From positions 1 to 64,000 of the forward strand of contig CANQXS010000011.1 in assembly GCA_947627875.1 (NCBI GenBank): a DNA stretch of 64,000 bases, written 5' to 3'. The notes below the pieces were generated by a model, which saw nothing but the letters and a program-made list of their open reading frames with translations, searched no databases and was not told the DNA's origin. Origin of the DNA: an uncultured Clostridia bacterium (GTDB lineage: Bacteria; Bacillota; Clostridia; Oscillospirales; Ruminococcaceae). The translations under genes were made by a program, and so were the position numbers. This document shows positions 9,264 to 17,636 of the stretch, piece by piece (the first letter of the stretch is position 1; every line of letters begins with the position of its first letter).

Positions 9264-10336
9264 ATAAAGTATTGCTTGAAGATTTTGGAATTTTGATGTG
9301 CGAATACCCCGAATTGTTTGATTCCCTTAGAAACAAAACTGTTTTAGTCACGGGAGCAACAGGTCTTTTAACTACATATCTCTGCAAATGCATTTTGTCA
9401 TGCGCAAAAAAATACAATATACGACTGTATATGCAATGCCGCAGTCGGGAAAAAGCCGAGAAAATCTATAAAGACTATCTTGGCGGTGCTTATGCAGAAA
9501 TTCTTACATTCGACCTGATAAACGGGGATCTGCCCGATATAAAGTTTGACTATATAATTCATGCGGCAAGTATGGCAAGCACAAAGTTTTTTGTCGAAAC
9601 GCCTGTCGATGTCATTCTTCCGAACGTCGTTGGGACATACAGACTTTTAGAGCTTGCTAAGAAAACGGGGACGGACAAGTTTCTTTTCTTCAGCTCCAAC
9701 TCGATTTACGGTGAAGGAGGAACGGATAAAGAGGTCCTTTCCGAAAATGACTACGGGATCGTAGACCCGTTGGGCGATAGGGCAAGTTATATAGAATCCA
9801 AGAGGCTTGCCGAGCAGATGTGCAGAGCTTTCAATAAACAACATGGTGTTAATACCGATATCATAAGGATAACCCATACATACGGTCCCACGTTTGACAT
9901 TGAACATGATATGAGGATTCTGCCGAGGGTCATAAAGAATCTTTTATCCGAAAAAGAGATGGTAATGTATAAAGACCCTTCAGCCTCGGCGCAATATACA
10001 TATATCGCAGACATGATAGCGGCAGTTCTGTTTGTTCTTGTAAAAGGGGTTCCGGGAGAAGTATATAATGCCGGCGCGGACGAGCTTGTGAAGATTGACG
10101 ACGCCGTATCATGGATGATCAACGCCTCAGGGAAGACCAATCCGACGGTCAAACAGATAGATATTGATGAAAACTACAGCTTTTCAAAGGGAAAAGGCGT
10201 AAACGATAAAAAGGTATCAAACGAGAAGCTGAAGGCTCTCGGCTGGCGCCAACTTTATACCCCGAAAGATGGTTTTGAGAGAATGGTAAGGTGTTACTTG
10301 GAAGATAATAAAATTTCCGCGGGGGGGGGTATATAG
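9260..10336 (+). CDS. NAD-dependent epimerase/dehydratase-family SDR
   Basis: A 358-residue extended SDR: TVLVTGATGLLTTYL near residue 30, HAASMAS, FFSSNSIYGE and SYIESKRLAE (YxxxK). A 25-residue leader precedes the Rossmann fold. It does not match the Gmd or Fcl signatures and most resembles nucleotide-sugar epimerase/dehydratases found beside split transketolases. It could reduce or epimerise the product of the transketolase step. The last codons run through a nine-G tract and stop at 10334-10336; with eight G the frame would continue straight into the aldo/keto reductase. Confidence 0.8.
   Translation: MNKVLLEDFGILMCEYPELFDSLRNKTVLVTGATGLLTTYLCKCILSCAKKYNIRLYMQCRSREKAEKIYKDYLGGAYAEILTFDLINGDLPDIKFDYIIHAASMASTKFFVETPVDVILPNVVGTYRLLELAKKTGTDKFLFFSSNSIYGEGGTDKEVLSENDYGIVDPLGDRASYIESKRLAEQMCRAFNKQHGVNTDIIRITHTYGPTFDIEHDMRILPRVIKNLLSEKEMVMYKDPSASAQYTYIADMIAAVLFVLVKGVPGEVYNAGADELVKIDDAVSWMINASGKTNPTVKQIDIDENYSFSKGKGVNDKKVSNEKLKALGWRQLYTPKDGFERMVRCYLEDNKISAGGGI
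10321..10329 (+). repeat. Nine-G homopolymer joining SDR and aldo/keto reductase frames
   Basis: Nine G end the SDR gene (codons GCG GGG GGG GGT ATA TAG). Losing one G would read GCG GGG GGG GTA TAT AGT ATA GGC and continue into the conserved aldo/keto reductase N-terminus YSIGLGTGDL. The tract is therefore in a position to switch expression of, or fuse, the downstream enzyme. It could also be an assembly error in a homopolymer. Confidence 0.75.
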
Positions 10337-10382
10337 TATAGGCTTAGGAACGGGTGATCTGGATAAAGACCGTCCCGAAGAA

Positions 10383-11159
10383 ATGGCAGCACTTTTGGTT
10401 CAGGCGATCCTCATCGGCTATCGCTTTATAGATACCGCCTATTCATACGGTACGGAGAAAATCGTCGGGGCCGCGCTTAAACTTCTTTTTGATGCAGGAA
10501 TGCGAAGAGATGAGGTGTTTATTCAGACAAAGTTCTATCCCGTAATGCCGTATGACGGCGAATCAGTTCGTAAGCAGTTAGAAGAAAGCTTGCAAAATCT
10601 GGGACTTGATTATGTAGACAGCTATCTGATTCACCAACCCGTTCCGAGATATTCAGAGCTTGAATATACCGAGAGAAATATTTCCGTATGGAAAGAGATG
10701 GAGAAATTACGCGCGGAGGGAAAAGTGAAGCACATCGGAGTTTCAAATTTCCTCGAGAGGCATATTCTTCAGCTCACCGAAGCCTGCAACACCGTACCTG
10801 AGATAAATCAGCTTGAAATTAATCCCCAATTTCAGCAGAGAGGTTTGGCGGAATTTTGCAGGAAAAAGGGAATAGCTGTGCAAAGCTGGGGTCCGCTTTC
10901 CGTAACAGATGAAGATGTACAATCCGCACTACAGTTAATTGCAGATAAATACAGCGTGTCAAAAGCACAGGTTGCACTTAAATGGAATATACAGATCGGC
11001 AACACACCTATTTGCTTTTCAAAGAATATTCATCATCTGATCGAGAACCGAAAGCTTGATTTTGAGCTTTCAGATGAGGACTTGGAGGCAATACGGATGT
11101 GTAACAGTGCTGATGCTCATAGAAAAACGTGGTGGTATCCACGCCAACAGATGTATTAA
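10383..11159 (+). CDS. Aldo/keto reductase lacking a start codon in frame before its first motif
   Basis: From the first in-frame ATG, 258 residues match the aldo/keto reductase barrel: GYRFIDTAYSYGTE with catalytic Asp and Tyr, the catalytic-Lys strand (VFIQTKFYP), the His strand (SYLIHQPVP), and GVSNF. The family N-terminus, IGLGTGDLDKDRPEE, is encoded just upstream in the same frame (10338-10382), so the true protein begins earlier. That frame is open back to 10290 but has no ATG, GTG or TTG. It is one base out of register with the preceding SDR and with a TTG at 10298, across the nine-G tract. The gene is thus silent, truncated, or expressed only after a one-base slip. Its likely role is carbonyl reduction in the polysaccharide sugar pathway. 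Confidence 0.75.
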   Translation: MAALLVQAILIGYRFIDTAYSYGTEKIVGAALKLLFDAGMRRDEVFIQTKFYPVMPYDGESVRKQLEESLQNLGLDYVDSYLIHQPVPRYSELEYTERNISVWKEMEKLRAEGKVKHIGVSNFLERHILQLTEACNTVPEINQLEINPQFQQRGLAEFCRKKGIAVQSWGPLSVTDEDVQSALQLIADKYSVSKAQVALKWNIQIGNTPICFSKNIHHLIENRKLDFELSDEDLEAIRMCNSADAHRKTWWYPRQQMY

Positions 11160-11179
11160 ATAATAGTGGGTGAAAACAT

Positions 11180-12889
11180 ATGGAAATTGCTGATGCGTTT
11201 CATTTTTGGAAAACTGATAAATTTTTTGACATTGCAACACGTTCGGAATTGTCTGCGCTGGATTCCGTTAAGGACTCCGCAGAGATAGAAGACCGCTTCT
11301 ACCGCGACCTTGAATTCGGCACTGGCGGTCTGCGCGGAGTTATGGGCGCGGGGACGAACCGTATGAATAAATACACCGTCGGGAAGGCGACTCAAGGTCT
11401 CGGCAGATATCTTCTTGATACGTTCGGCGCGGACGAATGCCGCTCGCGCGGCGTTGTCGTAGGCTATGATACCCGAAACAACAGCAAATTCTTTGCCGAT
11501 GTGACGGCTTCTGTTCTGAGCGGTATGGGCATACGCGTTTGCGTTCACTCGAGCGCAAGACCGACCCCGCAGCTCAGCTTCTCGGTAAAGTATTTGAATG
11601 CCTTAGCCGGCGTCGTCATAACGGCGTCGCATAATCCGAAGGAATATAACGGCTATAAGGTATATGACGAATACGGTTGCCAGCTTGTGCCGGACAAGGC
11701 GGAGCGCGTCATAGAGTATGTGAATGCGGTAGATGATTACGGCAAAATCGGCTTTAACGGTGATAAATCTCTTATTGAAACGGTCGATGTGACCGATGAA
11801 TTCGTAAACGCCGCTCTCGGGCAAAGCCGCTATGGCGACGCTGCCGCAAAAGCCGCTTTGCGAGTCGTATATACACCGCTTCACGGAACGGGAAATGTTC
11901 CGGTTGCGGCTGTTCTTGAACGCGACGGATTTGTAAATACGGATAAAGTTGCAGAACAGACCGTTCCCGACGGCAGTTTCCCGACGGTCGTGTCTCCGAA
12001 TCCCGAGGATAGGCGCGCGCTCGAAATGGGCATCGCTCAAGCGGCGAAAACCGATGCGGATATTGTGCTCGGCACCGACCCGGACTGCGACCGCGTGGGT
12101 ATAGCAGTGAGAACGGATAAGGGTAATTACCGTCTTATGACCGGAAATCAGGTCGGCGCGCTGCTTATGAATTTTATTCTTAGGCATACGGATCTAAGCA
12201 AATATGACCGACCCGCAGTCGTAAAGACAGTCGTAACTTCTGAGCTCGGCGCTGAAATTGCGCGAAAAAACGGCATTTCTGTTTTTTCAACGCTTACCGG
12301 TTTCAAATTTATCGGGGAGAAGATAACGCAGTTTGAGCAGGCAAAACAAGGCCCCGAAAAAGAGCGCGACTATGATTTTCTGTTCGGATATGAGGAATCG
12401 TACGGATATCTTGCAGGCACTCACGCGCGCGACAAGGACGCGGTCGTCGCTTCCGTTCTTATATGCGAAATGGCTGCGGAGGCAAAGCGGGGCGGCAAGA
12501 CTCTCGTTGACGAGATCAATGAAATATACGCAGAATACGGATATTACCTTGACGCGCTGGACAGCTTTACCTTAAAGGGCAAGGACGGTCTTGAAAGGAT
12601 CGCGTCTATGATGAGGCAGCTTCGCAGCGGCGGCAAGCCTTTTGAGGATATAAAGTGCGTTATCGACTACAGCGTTCCCGTTTCTGCGGAAGCCGGCTTC
12701 GGCGAATTGCCGGCGTCGGATGTCCTCAAATATATCCTGAGCGACGGCTCATGGATAGCAATACGCCCTTCCGGAACGGAGCCGAAGATAAAGATATATT
12801 ACAGCATAAAAGGAAAGGACCACGGCGCCGCGGAAGAAAAGCTCGAAGAAATTCGTCGCATATTGAAGGCAGCGCTGAATCTGAATTGA
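11180..12889 (+). CDS. Alpha-phosphohexomutase (phosphoglucomutase/phosphomannomutase)
   Basis: A 569-residue phosphohexomutase: GTGGLRGVMGAG at the N-terminus, the phosphoserine loop VVITASHNPKEYNGYKVY, the metal loop GTDPDCDRVGIA, the sugar-specificity loop FGYEESYGYL and the phosphate loop RPSGTEPKIK. Length and motifs fit the PgcA-type phosphoglucomutase class of Firmicutes. Its place directly before manC and manA suggests it supplies mannose-1-phosphate, although glucose-1-phosphate is equally possible. It starts 20 bases after the aldo/keto reductase. Confidence 0.9.
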   Translation: MEIADAFHFWKTDKFFDIATRSELSALDSVKDSAEIEDRFYRDLEFGTGGLRGVMGAGTNRMNKYTVGKATQGLGRYLLDTFGADECRSRGVVVGYDTRNNSKFFADVTASVLSGMGIRVCVHSSARPTPQLSFSVKYLNALAGVVITASHNPKEYNGYKVYDEYGCQLVPDKAERVIEYVNAVDDYGKIGFNGDKSLIETVDVTDEFVNAALGQSRYGDAAAKAALRVVYTPLHGTGNVPVAAVLERDGFVNTDKVAEQTVPDGSFPTVVSPNPEDRRALEMGIAQAAKTDADIVLGTDPDCDRVGIAVRTDKGNYRLMTGNQVGALLMNFILRHTDLSKYDRPAVVKTVVTSELGAEIARKNGISVFSTLTGFKFIGEKITQFEQAKQGPEKERDYDFLFGYEESYGYLAGTHARDKDAVVASVLICEMAAEAKRGGKTLVDEINEIYAEYGYYLDALDSFTLKGKDGLERIASMMRQLRSGGKPFEDIKCVIDYSVPVSAEAGFGELPASDVLKYILSDGSWIAIRPSGTEPKIKIYYSIKGKDHGAAEEKLEEIRRILKAALNLN

Positions 12890-12903
12890 AGAGGGGCAGG
12901 CAT

Positions 12904-14214
12904 ATGAATATAGTTTTACTTTCGGGAGGCAGCGGAAAACGCCTATGGCCTCTATCCAACGACATACGCAGCAAGCAGTTCATCAAGCTGTTCAAAAACG
13001 GAGAAGAGTATGAGTCGATGGTTCAGCGCGTTTACAGGCAGATAACTACCGTCGATCCGAATGCCAACGTAACGATAGCTACAAGTAAATCACAGGCGAG
13101 CGCGATTAAGAATCAACTCGGCGAGAAGGTATCTATATGCGTTGAGCCCTGCCGCCGCGATACTTTTCCGGCGATAGTCCTTGCTGCCGCATATCTGCAC
13201 GACGAGCTCGGCGTAAATGGGAACGAATCGGTCGTCGTGTGTCCGGTCGATCCGTATGTTGACAACACATACTATGAAGCAGTCGGCAAGCTGCAAAAGC
13301 TGGCAGAGCAGGGGAACGCAAACATAACGCTTATGGGCATTGAGCCAACATACCCGAGTGAGAAATACGGGTACATAATCCCCGAAAGCGGAGAAAATGT
13401 CAGCAAGGTTCGCGAATTCAAGGAAAAGCCCGACGTTGAGACGGCGAAAAAGTATATAGCGCAAAACGCCCTTTGGAATGCCGGCATTTTTGCGATGAAG
13501 CTCGGATATCTACTCGAAAAAGCTCATGGCTTGATAGAATTCGACGATTACCGCGACCTTTTCGGAAAGTACGATACGCTTGAAAAAATAAGCTTCGACT
13601 ATGCCGTGGTCGAGAATGAGCAGTCGATACAGGTCCTTCGCTACGGCGGCTCCTGGAAGGACGTCGGAACCTGGAATATGATGGCTGAGGTAATGGCGGA
13701 TCCCGCAAAGGGGAATGTTATCCTCGACGAAACGTGTGTGAACACGAACGTAGTAAACGAGCTGAACATACCGGTGCTTTGCATAGGGTGCAAAGATATG
13801 ATAATAGCGGCAAGCGGCGACGGGATACTTATTTCCGACAAAGAGCGCAGCGCTTATATGAAGCCTTATGTTGAAAAAATCGAAACTGCGGCTATGTATG
13901 CCGAAAAATCGTGGGGCACATATACGGTCATAGACGTTCAGCCGGGCTCGATGACTGTCAAAGTCTCAATGAGAGCGGGAGAGCATATGAGCTATCATAT
14001 GCACAACTACCGCGAAGAGGTCTGGACGGTCGTTTCGGGCGAAGGCAAAGCCGTTGTCGACGGAATGGAGCAGTATCTCCGCACCGGCGACGTTATCACG
14101 ATCGCCGCCGGTTGCAAGCATATGGTAGAGGCCGTAACTGCGCTCGATATAGTTGAAGTACAGCTCGGGGACGAGATAAGCGTAAGCGACAAGATAAAGT
14201 TCGATGCGGAGTGA
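12904..14214 (+). CDS. manC: Mannose-1-phosphate guanylyltransferase with C-terminal cupin
   Basis: A 436-residue protein. The nucleotidyltransferase signature LSGGSGKRLWPLSN is at the very N-terminus, with QFIKLF and FKEKPDVETAKKY later; a ManC/type II mannose-6-phosphate isomerase-like cupin (GEHMSYHMHNYREEVWTV) fills the last 120 residues. It makes GDP-mannose from mannose-1-phosphate and GTP. The frame is open upstream to 12655, but ATG 12904 is the start: GAGGGGC lies just before it and the GSGKR loop must be N-terminal. It feeds Gmd at 3.9 kb. Confidence 0.9.
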   Translation: MNIVLLSGGSGKRLWPLSNDIRSKQFIKLFKNGEEYESMVQRVYRQITTVDPNANVTIATSKSQASAIKNQLGEKVSICVEPCRRDTFPAIVLAAAYLHDELGVNGNESVVVCPVDPYVDNTYYEAVGKLQKLAEQGNANITLMGIEPTYPSEKYGYIIPESGENVSKVREFKEKPDVETAKKYIAQNALWNAGIFAMKLGYLLEKAHGLIEFDDYRDLFGKYDTLEKISFDYAVVENEQSIQVLRYGGSWKDVGTWNMMAEVMADPAKGNVILDETCVNTNVVNELNIPVLCIGCKDMIIAASGDGILISDKERSAYMKPYVEKIETAAMYAEKSWGTYTVIDVQPGSMTVKVSMRAGEHMSYHMHNYREEVWTVVSGEGKAVVDGMEQYLRTGDVITIAAGCKHMVEAVTALDIVEVQLGDEISVSDKIKFDAE

Positions 14215-14218
14215 TTGA

Positions 14219-15187
14219 ATGGAGATCCTTAAGCTCATACCCACAGGCAAGGATTACCTTTGGGGCGGCACAAAGCTGAAAGAGGAATACGGTAAAAAGT
14301 TTGATTTAACGCCTCTTGCTGAGACTTGGGAATGCTCGGCTCACCCCGACGGACCGAATACGGTGGCGAACGGTACATATAAGGGCAAAACTCTTGCGGA
14401 GGTGCTGAAGCTTGATCCCGAATATCTCGGAAGCAAGTGCAAAAGCGGAGAGCTTCCCATTTTGGTTAAGTTTATCGACGCAAAAAAAGACCTCTCCATA
14501 CAGGTACACCCCGACGACGGGTTTGCAAAAGAGTATGAACATCAGAACGGCAAGACTGAAATGTGGTATGTGATCGAGGCGGAAGAAGGCTCCAGCCTGA
14601 TTTACGGCTTCAGACACAGAGTCACGGAGAAAATACTGAGACGCGCCATAGAGACAAATACGCTGGACAGGCAGCTTCAAAAGGTACCTGTAAGAAAAGG
14701 CGATGTCTATTATGTTCCCGCAGGAACGGTACACGGCATAGGCAGAGGGATACTTCTTGCAGAGGTTCAGGAAAGCTCTAACGTGACATACCGCGTTTAC
14801 GATTATAACCGCATAGACAAGAACGGAAAAAAGCGCGAGCTTCATTTTGACAAAGCCGTTAGGGTAATGAATATGGCGCCCTCGCCTGACGTTAAACAGT
14901 TACCGAGAACTGTCAGATATTACCCCGGCGGCTCGCGTGAACTGTTATGCAGATGCAGGTATTTTGAGGTCGAGCGGATACAGGTAACAAAAGGTTTTTC
15001 CTTTTTGGTAACTGACAGCTCTTTTCAGGTGCTGATGTGTCTCGACGGCTATGGGCAGGTAGAAGCGATGGACGATACGTCGCAGAAGCCCGTGAGGTTT
15101 ATGAAGGGTGAAACTATGTTTCTGCCGGCGGGAATTGGAAGATGTTTTGTTATAGGGGAAACGACGCTTCTGAAAATACGGTGCTGA
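14219..15187 (+). CDS. manA: Mannose-6-phosphate isomerase, class I
   Basis: A 322-residue type I phosphomannose isomerase with the zinc-binding motif VQVHPDDGFAKEYE, KTEMWYVIEAE, and the catalytic PAGTVHGIGRG strand. It interconverts fructose-6-phosphate and mannose-6-phosphate, the entry to GDP-mannose. It begins 4 bases after manC and ends the polysaccharide operon; a terminator hairpin follows at 15319. Confidence 0.93.
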   Translation: MEILKLIPTGKDYLWGGTKLKEEYGKKFDLTPLAETWECSAHPDGPNTVANGTYKGKTLAEVLKLDPEYLGSKCKSGELPILVKFIDAKKDLSIQVHPDDGFAKEYEHQNGKTEMWYVIEAEEGSSLIYGFRHRVTEKILRRAIETNTLDRQLQKVPVRKGDVYYVPAGTVHGIGRGILLAEVQESSNVTYRVYDYNRIDKNGKKRELHFDKAVRVMNMAPSPDVKQLPRTVRYYPGGSRELLCRCRYFEVERIQVTKGFSFLVTDSSFQVLMCLDGYGQVEAMDDTSQKPVRFMKGETMFLPAGIGRCFVIGETTLLKIRC

Positions 15188-15318
15188 AAAAGCTGTTTAG
15201 CTCCTTGCATAAGAACATAAGGTGTAATAAACAGCAGGAAAGGGAGCACGTTATGGATAAAAAGGAGAACATTTCCTAAGGCAAATATGCAGAAGCCTGA
15301 CAGAATACCCAAAATAAC

Positions 15319-15356
15319 CCCGCCCGTACTCGGCTGAGCGTGGGCGGGATATTTTT
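15319..15356 (+). terminator. Intrinsic terminator after manA
   Basis: CCCGCCC and GGGCGGG arms around a 16-base loop, followed by ATATTTTTA. It lies between two converging genes and could serve the minus-strand cotJ operon too. Confidence 0.7.
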
Positions 15357-15957
15357 ACTTTTTCACGTCAAAGCTCGGGTTGTAGGCATAGAAGTTCTTC
15401 GAGTCGAGCCTGTCGGTTACGAGGCGGAGCGCTTCGCCGAACCTCTGAAAATGCACTATCTCGCGCTCGCGGAGGAATTTTATAACGTCTCTTACGTCGG
15501 GGTCGTCTACGAGGCGGAGGATATTGTCGTAGGTCAGGCGGGCTTTCTGCTCCGCCCCCATATCCTCCGAGAGGTCGGCGATCGGGTCGCCGGTCGATTG
15601 GAACATATCCGCCGAGAATGGGGCTCCCGAGGCGGCGACGGGGTAGAGCCCGTTGGTGTGGTCGACGAAATAAACGTCGAAGCCGCTCTCCTTTATCTCC
15701 TTCGGAGTGAGGTCGCGGGTGAGCTGGTAGATGATCGAGCAGACCATCTCCATATGGCTGAGCTCTTCGGTGCCGATGTCGTTGAGTATCGCCTTTACCT
15801 CCGGCGTAGGAGCGGTGTAGCGCTGGCTGAGATATCTCATAGACGCGCCGAGCTCGCCGTCGGGACCGCCGAACTGAGAAACGATTATCTTAGCCGATGT
15901 CGCGTTCGGGGTCTTTATCTTTACGGGGTATTCAAGCTTTTTCTCATATTTCCACAT
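15355..15957 (-). CDS. cotJC: Spore coat protein CotJC (manganese catalase family)
   Basis: A 200-residue ferritin-like protein of the manganese-catalase family, matching CotJC: the N-terminus MWKYEKKLEYPVKI, IGTEELSHMEMV and EREIVHFQRFGEAL supply metal-binding Glu/His residues. CotJ proteins are assembled in the inner spore coat. It is the last gene of a cotJA-cotJB-cotJC operon read on the minus strand. Whether it has catalase activity cannot be told from sequence. Confidence 0.95.
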   Translation of the reverse strand: MWKYEKKLEYPVKIKTPNATSAKIIVSQFGGPDGELGASMRYLSQRYTAPTPEVKAILNDIGTEELSHMEMVCSIIYQLTRDLTPKEIKESGFDVYFVDHTNGLYPVAASGAPFSADMFQSTGDPIADLSEDMGAEQKARLTYDNILRLVDDPDVRDVIKFLREREIVHFQRFGEALRLVTDRLDSKNFYAYNPSFDVKK

Positions 15958-15971
15958 TGTGCGTTACCTCC

Positions 15972-16226
15972 TCAGTTTGCCGAAAGCTCCCACGGGAAGG
16001 GCGAATCTGCCCAAGCCCAGCGGGCGTCGTTCTGTTCCGACTCGATGCAAAGAGGTCCGTATGCCTGTTCATACTGCTTTTTTGCCTCTTCGCAGAGCTT
16101 TTTGTATTTGTTGTAATAAGCAAGAGCTTCGGCGCAGTCGGGGTGCGTATCCAAAAACAGAGCCGCGTCGGTGACTGCGAACGAATACATCTGAACTTTT
16201 TTCAGGAGCTTCTGTCTGTCGTTCAT
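15972..16226 (-). CDS. cotJB: Spore coat protein CotJB
   Basis: An 84-residue soluble helical protein (QKLLKKVQMYSFAVTDAALFLDTHP) typical of CotJB, which is required with CotJA and CotJC for coat assembly. Its start overlaps the end of cotJA by 4 bases and cotJC follows after 14 bases. Confidence 0.93.
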   Translation of the reverse strand: MNDRQKLLKKVQMYSFAVTDAALFLDTHPDCAEALAYYNKYKKLCEEAKKQYEQAYGPLCIESEQNDARWAWADSPFPWELSAN

Positions 16227-16447
16227 ATTGCCTTCTCCCCCAAAAAAGGTTTGTCGAGGTCTTCAAAGACCGTTCCTCTGTCGAGCGCCGCCGACGGCTC
16301 GTAAACATTCTTCCACCGCTGATACGGCACATAAGCCATACCTACCGGCGTCTCTGCTGGAAAAGCGCTCATAGTATTGTTGAGCGGGCAGCTCGTGCAG
16401 GGCTTTTCGCGATCCCCGACAAGCATATCCGTAAGATTCATCGTCAT
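16223..16447 (-). CDS. cotJA: Spore coat-associated protein CotJA
   Basis: A 74-residue protein with the CotJA core PVGMAYVPYQRW and a Cys pair (CTSC) in the N-terminal third. The ATG at 16447 is used, with AAAGGA six bases upstream; an in-frame TTG lies five codons earlier inside that region. First gene of the cotJ operon. Confidence 0.85.
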   Translation of the reverse strand: MTMNLTDMLVGDREKPCTSCPLNNTMSAFPAETPVGMAYVPYQRWKNVYEPSAALDRGTVFEDLDKPFLGEKAI

Positions 16448-16466
16448 AACCGTTCCTTTCAAAAAA

Positions 16467-16500
16467 ATTATCCCGAGGGAATTTTGTCCCCTCGGGATAT
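16467..16500 (-). terminator. Strong hairpin between the TPR gene and cotJA
   Basis: On the minus strand, CCCGAGGG and CCCTCGGG arms are followed by ATAATTTTTTT, a classical intrinsic terminator for the 16577-17548 gene. The cotJA ribosome-binding site begins right after the T run, so the same hairpin probably also forms the 5' end of the cotJ transcript. Confidence 0.8.
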
Positions 16501-16530
16501 ATTATGCTTATGAGCGCGGGCGTGTGACTG
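16500..16530 (-). promoter_or_regulatory. Possible sporulation (sigma-K/E type) promoter for cotJ
   Basis: On the minus strand, CATAATATA lies just upstream of the hairpin and fits the CATAnnnTA -10 form of mother-cell sigma factors. AC dinucleotides 15 and 17 bases before it could act as the -35. Weak motifs; inferred from position. Confidence 0.4.
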
Positions 16531-16576
16531 CGTCCGCGGTATTCATTGAAGGCAAGACCGAGCACGCACTCCGCCC

Positions 16577-17548
16577 TTAAACCGCCGCGCTGTCTGCGGG
16601 CTGGGGAGCCGGCGCGTCGGCGCCGTTTGCGGCTTCCGCCTGTTCTTCGGCTTCGAGGGCATAGGCGGTCTCGAGCTTTTTGAGCAGCTTTATCATATCC
16701 TCACTCTGGCGCGGAGTCTTCTTATACTTTCCGAGAAGCCCGACGAGCTTTCTTGCGTGCTCCTTTTTCTGGAGCCTGAGATAAACGAGCCCGAGATAAA
16801 GCCCCGCCCATACTCTTACCTCGGTCGGACGGCAGTTCAAAAGCTCCTTGAAGCCCGCTTTCGCACCCTCGTAGTCGCCGTCGGCATATTTGAGAAGCGC
16901 CGCGGTGAGCTTTTGCTCCGAGCGGTCGGCATATTTCGAGCAGAACGGCTTTCCGAGCTCTACCGTTGAGCGCGCGCTCTCAACGTCGCCGGTAAGCAGG
17001 AAGAGATATGTGTAGAGATTGTAGTATTCGGCAGCCATTTTTGCGTCGAAGCGGTCGAGGTCGATGTCGCGCAGGACCGAGAAGGCGTCGTCGTAGCGCC
17101 TGCCGTCGCAATAGGCTTTAGCGATGCAGAGGTCGTTGCGCGCTCCCAAAGAGGTCCCCGAGAGCTTGCGGCGCTTTTTTTCGAGAAGCTCGTAATATTC
17201 CTTAGAGTAACCCGTTTTGCGGAGTACCTTCGCGGCTTTTCTCCGCTGACCGCGGTAAACGTTGAGCACAAAGACGTAAACGATGTGCGCGGCAAGGGCA
17301 ATCGCGCCGATGACGCAGGCGAGAGAGCAGGCAAAGCTGAAATTGTCGGTCAGCCAAGAGGGGAGCTCCTTCCCGCCGATGCTTCCCGAAAGCGTTAAAT
17401 TAAAGTCGAGGAAGGGCAGAAGGCGGTAGAAGGAATCTGCGGAGTAAAAGCCGATGAGCCGCGCGGTTATAAGCACCGCCGCAGCAAATATGACGACGCA
17501 GAGAAGCCATATTCTCAGCGCTCTCGCTTCGAGTCTGCTTTTTATCAT
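16577..17548 (-). CDS. Membrane-anchored TPR-repeat protein
   Basis: A 323-residue protein. Two N-terminal membrane segments (about residues 11-32 and 72-94) are separated by an outside loop. A basic stretch and a cytoplasmic tetratricopeptide-like region (about 130-290; repeated A/L-x-Y-x-G-x-Y/D-x-A patterns such as GRRYDDAFSVLRDI and DGDYEGAKAGFKELL) follow, ending in an Ala/Pro-rich tail. TPR arrays bind other proteins; no partner is evident. It is monocistronic, with its own promoter and terminator. I do not recognise a named family. Confidence 0.75.
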   Translation of the reverse strand: MIKSRLEARALRIWLLCVVIFAAAVLITARLIGFYSADSFYRLLPFLDFNLTLSGSIGGKELPSWLTDNFSFACSLACVIGAIALAAHIVYVFVLNVYRGQRRKAAKVLRKTGYSKEYYELLEKKRRKLSGTSLGARNDLCIAKAYCDGRRYDDAFSVLRDIDLDRFDAKMAAEYYNLYTYLFLLTGDVESARSTVELGKPFCSKYADRSEQKLTAALLKYADGDYEGAKAGFKELLNCRPTEVRVWAGLYLGLVYLRLQKKEHARKLVGLLGKYKKTPRQSEDMIKLLKKLETAYALEAEEQAEAANGADAPAPQPADSAAV

Positions 17549-17607
17549 TCAGAACAACCCCTTTTTAGGCGCGGCGAAATGCCCCCGCTCTTTTCCATAT
17601 TAAGTTT

Positions 17608-17636
17608 ATTATATCATAGTCTATTGAAAATTACAA
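17608..17636 (-). promoter_or_regulatory. Sigma-A promoter of the TPR gene
   Basis: On the minus strand, TTGTAA, 17 bases, TATAAT. Confidence 0.7.

Noticed and set aside
12655-12903. N-terminal extension of manC
   Set aside because: It overlaps the phosphohexomutase in another frame; the GSGKR nucleotide loop must be near the N-terminus and a ribosome-binding site precedes 12904.
15188-15318. Small gene after manA
   Set aside because: Only an eight-codon ATG frame (15253) with a ribosome-binding site is present; nothing supports a product.
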